In this document: positions 43,470-53,900 of the stretch, piece by piece
How positions within the stretch are numbered: the stretch's first letter is position 1
How the letters are laid out: the number at the start of each line of letters is the position of its first letter
Assembly: GCA_030142905.1 (NCBI GenBank)
Contig: JASJOG010000082.1
Span: 1,332,001-1,396,000 of the forward strand
Length of the DNA: 64,000 nt
Direction: 5' to 3'
Source: Heliopora coerulea
Lineage: Eukaryota; Cnidaria; Anthozoa; Scleralcyonacea; Helioporidae
Position numbers and translations under genes: made by a program
Notes under the pieces: model-generated
The model's input: the letters and a program-made list of their open reading frames with translations, nothing else
Told to the model about the DNA's origin: nothing
The model's database searches: none

Positions 43470-43535
43470 GAACAACAATAATAATAATAATAATAATGAT
43501 GATGATGATATTATTATTATTATTATTATTATTTT
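43470..43535. repeat. (AAT)n/(GAT)n/(ATT)n microsatellite
   Basis: AAT units switch through GATGATGAT to ATT units, so the tract is itself inverted. It directly follows the 3' end of element 3. Confidence 0.95.
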
Positions 43536-43799
43536 GATGATTTGTATAATTTCTTAATGACTTTTAATTCATTGTAAGTTCCTGTACTTTTGGTGTTGTG
43601 TCAAGCGCAATAAATTTCTTACTTTAATAATTATTATTTTTATTATTTTCATTTTAGATTTTTATATTTTTTAATAACTTTTAATTCAGTATGAGTGTTA
43701 TTTGACAATTATGATAATTATTATGTAAATTTTTCGTACTTTATATAAGATTGGAAGTTAACTGCTGTAATAATTAAGCATCAAGCTGCGAATTATAAC

Positions 43800-43800
43800 A

Positions 43801-43850
<50 letters not shown>

Positions 43851-43862
43851 TGCTATTGTTAT
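43800..43862. repeat. (ATT)n microsatellite
   Basis: About 60 bp of ATT units. On the minus strand it reads (AAT)n and fits the 3' tail of the LINE relic beginning at 43,865. Confidence 0.95.
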
Positions 43863-43864
43863 TG

Positions 43865-44500
43865 TTAACATTATAAGCTTTATTTTTAGACGGGTAACCC
43901 CACCAGCAAAAAACTGTTTTCCCTGAAGGCCTTCATACTCTTAAAATACAAAATATATCATTATCAAAAATCTAAATTACACAAATAAAGTTAAGATAAA
44001 TTACAAGCTATAAATTCATTTCAAATTGTTTAACACAATGATATCGTCATAATCATTTAACATAATTGTCTTCATATACAACGATTTAAAAGACTGTAGT
44101 GTTTTACAGTTACGAAAGTTCTGGGGTAATCCATTCCAAAGCATAGCGGCTGAATCTTTAAAAGTTCTTTAAGTTGTTCCGCTCTAGATTTTGGGAAGTA
44201 GACTTAACATGTAAATTATGATGTAAATTAGCTTTGAAATAGTCAAAGCCCTTTCCGTTCTGAGACATCTTTATTTTGAGGAATAAATTCATCCGGCGTT
44301 AGCCAGAGTAACATTCGGTGGATTCGGACCGAAAAGAGTTAAGTAGTCGTTGTGACGTCTGATATATTACTGAATGGAAAATGTCTCGAGGTACAAGATG
44401 GTTCTGCAACAAGCTTTTTAGCGCATATGCATGAAGTGGTGTCTCCAGAGTAATACAAGTGGCGTGATCTGGAACAATTCTTATAATTAGACTCTTCAAT
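43865..44500 (-). mobile_element. LINE relic, C-terminal RT end on minus strand (element 4)
   Basis: On the minus strand the 44,040-44,160 region reads AAMLWNGLPQNFRNC-like sequence, then LQSFKSLYMKTIMLNDYDD and a stop. This is a common ending of jockey/CR1-type LINE ORF2 proteins in cnidarians. Its 3' tail is the (AAT)n tract. Older and heavily broken. Confidence 0.7.
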
Positions 44501-44509
44501 TTGCTTTTA

Positions 44510-44900
44510 AGGCGTCGGGCAAACGAGGGAATATCGTTGCGGAAGTATTTGAGATTTTCGATGTTTCCTCAAATGTTTCTCCTGTTGCCTACCCGTGGAA
44601 ACGTTGCGTAAGCAAAATTTGCTTCCCGGGAAGCCAATATGTTTCTCATACAATTCAGGAACATTTTTCCTGCTTCCCGACCATGGTTTCGGAAACATTT
44701 TCCTTCGTTTGCCAACCCGAGAAACAGTGCTGCCTAGTGGCCAGGCTTTCAGTGAATACACCGTTCTGTAAAAAATTGTTTATCCTGCTCGAATGTTTCT
44801 AACAAAACGGATCCTCGTTTAGCCTTCTTTGGGAAACATTGCAGAAATAAATTGCTTCCGTCGGGTTGTATGTTGGTTCAAGGCTTAACGTGTCTCCATA
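44510..44900. repeat. Repeat rich in TGTTTC/GAAACA motifs
   Basis: Repeated GGAAACATT and TGTTTCTC motifs in alternating orientation, such as GAAACGTTGCGTAAGC and GGAAACATTTTCC. Probably a decayed inverted-repeat element. No gene. Confidence 0.5.
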
Positions 44901-45412
44901 AAGCTTTCAGCTAGCCCTTTGCAGACGTATGGTGGTTGGGTTCTACTATTTCATGGAAAACTGCAACACTCCCAAGACGTATTCTTTGGTATCAGTCACG
45001 GTTGAGTTCAATAGTTCGATGACCTGGGGTGGTCGAAGTCCGGAAGGGGTGGTATACAGCAGTTGAAGAAGCCCCATTAAACAGGTGCATGGACATCCCT
45101 GTAGTTTACAGCGCGCTGCTATTAATGAAAGGGAAAACCAAACAGGACCATCTAATGACCACATCACTGCAGCAGCCAACAGGAGATCACGAACACAGAA
45201 AAGCTACGAATGCACGTCGTCACGCCATAACGATGTGAGGGCAACGAACAAAGCTGTCAACAATCAACCGTCGCTCTGAGGATAGCTGCCACATAGGCTA
45301 CTGAAAAGTCAGTGAACAATTTCCCGACTGACTATTTTACTCTGACTTTAATACACCACTCGGAAAGAAGTAAGAAAGAACTCCAGCTGTGAAAGGGTTA
45401 AAAAGTCATACC

Positions 45413-45825
45413 GTATTTCCTCTAATAAACGCCTAGCCTCAAATAAACGCCTCCCTCTAATAAACGCCGCACACATCAATGTGACGTTTTATTAGGAAAA
45501 AATTACAGAAAGTGCAACGAAAAGGATGATACAATTGTCAGGTTCGTTGGTTTTTTTTTGTTTTTTTTTTATTTTTAAGTGACTGAAGAATTTCATCTTA
45601 TCAATGAAGATGACGAGGAGGATATTGACGTTGGGATATAGGTTATACGTTGAGATATCTATGAGGAATAAGTATTGAAACGTTTCAAATCTAACTCGAA
45701 TTTCTTTAATGCAAAATTACCGAGCCTATTTGCCAAATAATTTCCTTCTGACGAAACATTTCAACCCAATTTTTCGATTGTTTAATAAACGCCTCCGTCT
45801 TATAAACGCCTTATAAGTCATATCC
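45413..45825. repeat. TAATAAACGCC motif repeat element
   Basis: Tandem copies of (T/A)AATAAACGCC at 45,422-45,470 and again at 45,783-45,812 in the same orientation. These motifs are typical of MITE subterminal regions. The middle has no coding capacity. Confidence 0.65.
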
Positions 45826-45829
45826 ACAA

Positions 45830-47735
45830 GATGACTTTCGATGGAAATACTAAGCAAACAGCGCCGTCCACGCTTAAAGCGACTAAACGTTTTCGCTAAA
45901 TGAATTTTATCTTCGGAAATTGGGATCAGGAAGATTTTTAACGATTAATTTGTTATAAGAACCATTATCATTACAATGGTCTATTACGGAAAAAGTCTAT
46001 CACACTTTCAACTTATGGTGGAGAATGAAAGTTTACATGTCTCCCTCAACCGAAAAATCGATTGTCCCAGGGTTAATTATCAACGAACTTGCGATCTTTC
46101 TCAAGCACAGATCTCTCTGTCCGAAAACGGTTAATCAAGCGGAATAGTATACATCAAAACTAGGTTATCTTCGCAAGCCTTGTGAGAAATTGGTGGGAGA
46201 ATCCAGTAATTTGGAAACCTTGGCGCCTCTCGAAACAAAATTCATTACCGCCTATGGGCAGTAGAACACAATCTCTACCTAACGTGCCTGTTGCCGTGCA
46301 AAATTCTTGTAGAAGCTTACTCCAGCTTAGCCCAAATTTTCCGTAGCCGTCCCTTGGGTTCACAGGGCTCCGCCACCACCCTCCTCTCCCAAAATAAAAG
46401 AAAATCAGCTTTTTGCATGCCAATGACATGACTAATTTCGTCTTGTTTAATAACTGGAATATAAAGTTTTCAAGATGTTTTTCGGCGAAAACCGTTGGTT
46501 TAGTCCGGGAACATTAAACCTTTCACAGCTAATTTTTTCCTGTTCTTTGTTCTCTTTTATGTTTTTTTTTTGTTCGTTTATACGTTTTAATGTTGTAATT
46601 TGTTGTTGTACAACAGTATGCATGAAAGGCATGGGAGAATCGCTGGTTCATTGTCGTGAACGCAAAGTTTTCAAACAAAAGACCTGTTAAAGGAAGCTCT
46701 TAAAAACGTGCCAGCAAATTCAGGTTACATTTGAAGTATTTCAAGTTTATAGCTTTTGCTTACCACCATATTTGCAGAAATCGAGCGTATATACTTCATT
46801 TACGTGAAGAATGCAGTGCGTAAAATAACAATGACTGCATTGTGATGGCTTGTGTCAGCGACTGAAAATATGAATCAATGCATTACTTCATGTTAGACGG
46901 GTAAAGTGGTTTGCTACACTAACACTACCGTACTTTAATTAAATCACGCAGGAGTGCGAATTGGCTGTATATAAAGTATTTTCTTTATAGAGAGTATCAA
47001 GGAGGCCGATCCCCCCAAATTAATAAAATTTTAGCAAAAGGACTTACGCTCTCAAAGCCCCCTCCACCAAATAAATCCCTGGTGAAAGCCACCTACATGA
47101 TAATGAAATAAGAGATCAGGACATTGTACCCAACCAACCTGAACGTTTTTCTGAAGTCTTCTCTCGACTGATGATAAAAAGTATTGACCAGTAAATAGTT
47201 CTTAAGAAGGTCATATTGAATAGGAAGACATCAAGAAAGTGCAAGTAAACTCTAATAAAAAAAAAAACAAAACCTAACGTTTCCTCACGTTCACCAGACT
47301 ACGTTTTCCCCCTGGTATCTCCATCGCTGAAATTCTCTCTGGACGGTGAGAACTTTTAGTTTTTAATCTGATAGCATATACCCATTTAGACTGGACACGT
47401 ATGAAATACAAAAAGTACCAAAATTACACCGCAAACGCCTGAAAGGCAGACGAATAGTGTACGCTTGTAACCACTGCGTGTAACCACCTGTTCCATATAT
47501 GGTATGACAGTAAATACATGCGCAGAGATTATCTGAGCAGTACAGTGAGAAACAATCCGAGTATACGAGTTTGGGAAAACATGGTGTTGTGATGAAATAA
47601 AAGGTTCAGATATCGTAAAAGGTTCAGAGGCCTGAACAAGGCCGTGGCAACTACTGGAATGTGCAACCGAACAACTTGCGGAGTCAGATTAAAACCTTTA
47701 CGGCAAAGAGGCCGTAATTAGAGAGAAATAAATCT
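45830..47735. other. No recognised gene; upstream flank of AF9/ENL gene
   Basis: No open frame with family resemblance. It may contain the promoter and 5' UTR of the downstream YEATS gene. No TATA box is assigned. Confidence 0.5.
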
Positions 47736-47738
47736 AAT

Positions 47739-47919
47739 ATGCGAATGCAAGTTAAGCTGGAAATTGGCCACAAGGCTGCATGTCGTCAGGAGCCGACCCC
47801 AGAAGGGTTTACCCACGACTGGACCGTGTTCGTACGGGGTTCCGAGGGCAAAGACATCTCGCATTTTGTCGACAAGGTTGTCTTCCACCTGCATGAAAGC
47901 TTCCCGAGACCCAAAAGAG
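47739..47919 (+). CDS. MLLT3: AF9/ENL exon 1 (YEATS N-terminal half)
   Basis: ATG at 47,739, then [40 protein letters not shown] and [14 protein letters not shown]. This ATG gives the N-terminus aligned to vertebrate AF9 within a few residues. Donor AGAG|GTAAGT, phase 1. Confidence 0.95.
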
Positions 47920-50900
47920 GTAAGTGTATAGGTGCACTAGCTGAACTCTTCAACTCAATTAAATTTGACATTAAAACACACTTCTTTATATTACAATTAT
48001 GAGAGCTATCCCAAACTGAGTTCTGCCATTCTCCATTACTTCACATTGCTGTTATATAAGTAGCAGGAAACCGAAATCGCTGTCTAGTCGCACTTGAATT
48101 CGGAACCAGTATCGGAACTATAGTTGTCACGCATGAGGAAAAAAACATAGCGTTAATTTGTTATTTAAGATGACGGCAGTTCTTCGAGAAGACGGTTGCT
48201 GATTTCAGAGCCTTTCTATTACACTGAGTCGTTCTGTTGATATCAATAATGTTGTGCAATACGCGAAATGCTTGAGCGAAAAGTGATATCAATGAAGTGT
48301 CCATGGCTATCGTCTGTCGAAGAGACTACCGGATTTGTCCTTAATATATGATATACGTGCTCATAATATTCTTCCCGAGGTTTATGGGGGATTAGAAACC
48401 TCAGTCGATCGTGTTTTTTCTTATAGCCGAAACTGTTTCTATCGTATTGGCTTTCTTTTCTGATTGTAATCTGAATCAATTTTCAGAAATGATTGTTGAC
48501 ACTGTGTGATTGAGTAACTCCAAGGTGGAAGGCATCGGGTCGTGTGACATTTTAATCTTCTCGCTCTTAGACCATGGCAACCGAGTGAAATTCAGAACAG
48601 AACGTCGGATATAAAATTTATAACTGTAATAAAACTACTCTGCCAATGGAAGTTATTATGATCTAAGAATCGCAAAGTTTGTTTTCGGAAAAGCCAATTT
48701 TTACGCATTGCATTTGTAAATAACAGCGGTAAATTTTAACAAGTTTGTCTGTCATTGTAGCCATAATAAAGCATGAGGTATCAGGATGTTTTCTTTTTTA
48801 CACTTGTGTTCTTTGCCTAAAATGAAATAGTTTTATGGATGCCAGCCTGCAGCACTGTGATAGAGTAATGTCTGTCACATTCTGGTATGACTGTTCGTGA
48901 TCAAATTCTTGATATCAGGTGATATTTTAACTCAGTTCAAGATAAAGGAAAAGCTTTTTACACTGCAAACTGAACTATCAAATAAGAATTCCAAAAAGTG
49001 CATTACAGCTGGAGCCAAACTGAGTAATCCGAAGTTTTGAACCCTAAAATGTTTACCACTGAGGTCAGTTTGAACTGCTCATTTTAAACTTCAGTTAAAG
49101 TTCATAAGGAGCTTGTTTTCTTTAATGAGAGCTTTTCCAGCAGTTTTTAGTTCACAATCTTCTGTTTGGTAAGTGATGAAAGGCAAATTCTAGGGATCCC
49201 ATATAACTTCTCTGTAGAACTGGTCATGGAAAATGAGCAGCTTTGCAACCCTTTGAAAAACTTTGCAAAACTTTTATTGTAGATTTTCTCTAAACCCTAG
49301 ACTGACATTAGTCAAGAAGACTCAGTAATTAGCTGGTAACTTCTGAAAAATGTACAAGACTTGATGTACACAATACAGTAGTTGCACATGATTGTTCTGG
49401 ATGCATGCAATTTTATTACAACATTCTATTGCAAGTAGTAAACAGGATGAGCAGTAATATGCGATAGTTATGTTCTGTAGACAGTGCTTAATAAAACAGT
49501 AAATGGATTTTCCTATTTTGATCTTAAGAATTAGGAAGATCTGTATCTGCACTACAGTATCAATCTTAGCTTTTGGCTATGGCTGATAACACAGTCTTTG
49601 ACAGCTGTAATTCTTGATATCAAAAAAGGTTTATCCAATAATTCTTTTATATTTTCAACTTAAGGATTGTGTTTTGAATTTTTGAACTATTTGTTGACTT
49701 TTGAAATGTCTTATAATTTCATGGTGTTAGTATTCAAGGATTTCTTTGACATTTGGAAATTAGATTCCTTATTGCTTTTTAAAATTGGAAATCATTAATG
49801 ATAAACTAGTTATGACCAGAAATAGTTTGAGAGGAAGCATTGCTTGGAGACTAAGGAAAATATTTTGCATGCTGTGTATATGTTTTGTATTAGAAGTGTT
49901 CATGTGAATGTAAATAATACAAACATGTATTGTTGCCTTTTGAAGATATTTGGTTTCCAGAAAGCAGAGTATTTTTTGATAGCAATTTTCAATTAACTTA
50001 AGAGAAATCAGAAAGTTCCACATTGATCTGCTATTTGCTATTCCATTAATTTGAACCATGTGACAGTCCTTCTACAGTTGGTAATTTGGGAAGTTTTGAT
50101 TTTTTAGTTCTAAGTAAACAAAGAAAAATAATTTATCTACATAATGAATAAGTACCTTTTCAGTATTTTCATTACATTATATGCATGTATTAAAACTACA
50201 CACTGCATGATAAATAATTTGAAAAGTTTATGCCTTGAGATTCCTTATTCGATTTCACTCTATATACATTAATGATGGGGTGAAAATTGGTGTTAAACGT
50301 AATGAACACAGGCATAATTTTGTTGTTTTATCAAATTTAAATGCCTTCAACCTGCTATATATAGGCTGAAGATTTAAAAGTGACTGGCTAGGGAAATTGC
50401 AGGCTGCCTGCAATTTGAGGGTGCATTTTCAAAGATGACTTAGATGTGATATCTGTTGGTAAATGTATAGTAGAAGTAAATGTATAACCAAACTCTGCAC
50501 TATTATTATATATTACCTTGGCTGGTTATTTGATAGAGGATTGTAATTGGAGACATATTGTCCAGTAAAGAATTGTGAGCTTACAGTAATTTTTATTCAA
50601 TATTGCTGATGAACAAGATGTCACTTAGTCAACTTGTTAGGGTGGATGGGTTTTGATATACATCCAAGCAATCTCACTGCTCAAACTTTCATTGTAATGT
50701 TTTGTTGTTTTGTAGAAATTGAATGTTGAGAACATTGTTGCTTAAGATAGATGCTTTTAATCAAATTAAACTTGACATTTCACTGTTTTGTTGGATTTTT
50801 TTGTTTTTCTTTGCAGTATTATTCACATCCAATAAAATCGTAATTATTAAATTAAAGGTTAGTGAAATAGCATCACACATGCAAAAAACTGATAAACTTG

Positions 50901-53900
50901 TACTACATATCAAGACCCATCTTTTTCGAGTGTAGTTGCTGCCCAGGAGCTAGTGGCAGCATTCTATGGCAAAGGTTGTGGGAGCAAATGTTCATTGAGT
51001 GTATCGAGGAACCTGCTTGGGATCACAAACATAAGGCCCTCTGGCAATAGCAAATTCATTCTACTGCAATTATGAAGTGGCAAACTGTCAAAGTAAATAG
51101 CTGCTGTGCTACAACCCATGTTTTTAGTAAAAATTATCAAATCAAGTTGTTGAGTTAGGTCAGTTTTTTTAAGAATTGTCTTGTCACCTTTGGGGTACTA
51201 TAGCATACCAGTACAATTTAACAAGTCCAAAAATGACCTTTCTAGTTGTACAATGTCCTCTTTGGTGTTATAGTTTTATTTGTCTTGAGTCTAGACTCTG
51301 TCATTGCCAAGTCTTATAGCTAAGCAGGTTGCAGTGGATTTGGAAATTTAGGTCACTCTAAGATTTGGAATGAACCTGATCTGTACCTTTAATGTACATT
51401 GAATTTAATGTCTGTCACAGGTATGAAAGCTGGCTGTTGTTCCTTGAACACTCATCTGGAAATTAAGGGTACAAAGGCTATCTTGGCATTACCTGGTTAA
51501 AACTAGGTTAGAGCTGGGCACTGTGATGGTATTAAAACATAAATTTTATCATTAGAACATAATGAATATAAGAGTATGCAGTACAAAAAAAGAGTTTATA
51601 AAGTAGTCTTTTGGCAAATACTGTGTATTCCTACCTAGGGTAATGAGGCAAGTTATACTACAATTCAACTGGTTTCTGCTGATTGCTTTCATTTAATATA
51701 GCTTACTGTATATAGGAGGGGTTTTCAATATTCTTTGTGGCATAGGTTTTGAACTCACTGCATTCCCCTTGAGATTGCACTCGATTGTTTTCCTTGTTGA
51801 GAATGCCATTGAAACAATCCACCATTCACTAGTATTGAGTCTAATAACTAAAGTTTTGATTTACAGATAGATATCTTCAGGTATCTTAGGGTATTTCAAA
51901 AGCATTGTAAGTCATCTTGAATCATCTTGATATTTCTATGGCAACATAATGGCCTCATTAGTGATGCTGATCCGATGCATTAGAGCTTTATAGCTTCTAA
52001 ATGAACGAAGTTGTCCATCTTTCTATTTCATTCTGTATATCATTTGAATTCAACAGAACAATTTGCATTTTGAATGAAAGTTTACCAGTGTAAGTGTTTT
52101 TTGAATTCCAATCTTTTGGTTTAACTTCTGGCTTCTTATAACTTCTTTAATTTCTTGTGACTTCTTTAACTTGTTATAACTTCTTTAACTTTATGGTCTA
52201 ACTTCTGTCTTCATGACTCTTCTTATATTTTTTACTCCAGATAACCCAGATAATTATTAACTCACCAAACAGAGAAACTGAGACAGAAAACAGTCAAATG
52301 CATTAAAACTAACTTCCTTCAGTCCTGATAGGTCTCTAATTGTTTTGCATCTGGCATTACCCAGATGATTCTACTTGCCAAAAGCAGACCTCTGAACATG
52401 AAAGAGTTAAAACTACCTGACTGCAGTTTTTCTTTAACCTTTAACCCCCAACTGCTCATGCAGGCATGGTTTAGTGGACACAAATTGGATGTGCAACCAG
52501 GTTTATTAGATTTTTAAAAAAATTTTGAATAAGTTGAATAACTTATAATTTCTTTTTAAAAAATTCAACAATGAAAGGGTTAAAATTTAAAAATATGAAA
52601 CAAAACTCAGGCTTTTGCTACAGTACACATTCTATTCATGGCTTAAATCACGTGGCAAAAATATGAGTGCAGCTTACTGCAGAATACATGCAAGAAAATG
52701 CATCATCAATGTGCCATCTCAGTGTTGCCATCCACACCTTATCAAACCAGCATAAACTAGTAGAAAAATAGTTTAAGTGACCAATGAAAACATATCCACC
52801 GGTGCTGAACTCAAAACTCTAGAAAGCCTCCTTCAGACGAGAGACTGAAGGTCAAAATATACAGTGCAGAAGAAGGTTGAAATGGTTTTTAGGTAATATA
52901 CTGATAACGTATCGACCGAGTGTTAGGTTTTTTTAGGAAAGTATTTGCCTGAGGTTTTGTTCAGTCCGAGCGATGAAGGAACGAAGCCTGTATGGATAAA
53001 ACCAAGGGCAAATACCCTTACAGACGGAACAAACGAGGTTAATAAGGAATTTATTATATACTCCTGGTTCGTTTCTTTATCCCTTTTGACGAAGTTTTGT
53101 GCTCGTGAGGTAGCGGAAAACATTAACCGGCTTGGTTTTACCTATTACTTCGTCTTCTTCTGCATCTATTCATCTAGTTTTCAGCTTAAAATTATCGTTG
53201 AGAAGATTTAACTTCTTTTTTCGTAGTTTATCGTCATAAATCTGTTGTAAAACGTACCTGAATCTGGTCTGTTTGTTTTCAAATCTACTTAAAAATCTTC
53301 CCGCCAAAACTACCCGGTCTGTACGAAAAACTCGTTGCACGGCTAAACAGCCAATCAGCGGGCGTTACCTTGCGAACACACCGGATAGCGAGCTCAGCCA
53401 TATAATAAGGACAATATTTTAACTAACCAGTTAAGCAGAGCTAATCTTACACTGGGCCTTGTGGTCATTTCATCTATACTTTTTTTATGCTACAGCTGTA
53501 AAGCAACCACCATTTAAGTTAGATGAATGTGGCTATGGAAGTTTTGAACTGAAAATTGAGGTTTGTTTCAAGACGAAGGATGAGCCAAGAAAAGTCGCTT
53601 TTCCTTATGATTTGTTCCTACCTCTTACTGGCTACCCCCCTGTTACCAACGTTAGGACAGAAATACTCACCTTTACCCATCCAAACGACGACTTCGTAAA
53701 AAAGTTAACCAAAGGTGGAGGACTTCAGATTTCTTCCGCTAATGGAGTCAGGTATGTTTGGATTGCTGATTTCTTATCACAAATCCTCTTTTTTGTCTTT
53801 CTTTTTTTCTTTTGTTTCCTTTTTTTCCTTTTCTTTTCTCTTCTCTTCTCTTCTCTCCTTTCCTATCCTTTCCTTTTCTTACCTTTTCTTCTCTTCTCAT

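Larger units (their letters stand above)
39482..43470 (+). mobile_element. Near full-length R2/R4 (Dong-like) non-LTR retrotransposon (element 3)
   Basis: A single polyprotein of about 1,250 codons, now broken by frameshifts near 40,815, 41,537 and 42,020-42,060. N-terminal part (from 39,625): a Myb-like KRLKWSKEEYKEVMSAYYKA. RT: KWRSPGIDKLPNFWLSAL, NYRPITCLSTTYKTL, LLPTEQKGCRRG, the DYKKA block and FYMNDLKLFAK. The catalytic first Asp is Asn in MNDL, so RT activity is lost. C-terminal: CRICKKSDESVDHLIAGC is a CCHC knuckle, then NKPDIVIKD resembles the restriction-like endonuclease active site. This layout is typical of the R2/R4/NeSL group. Both ends lie next to (TAA)n. Confidence 0.9.

Noticed and set aside
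47739..48002. 87-codon stand-alone gene
   Set aside because: It is exon 1 of AF9/ENL read through its donor site into the intron.
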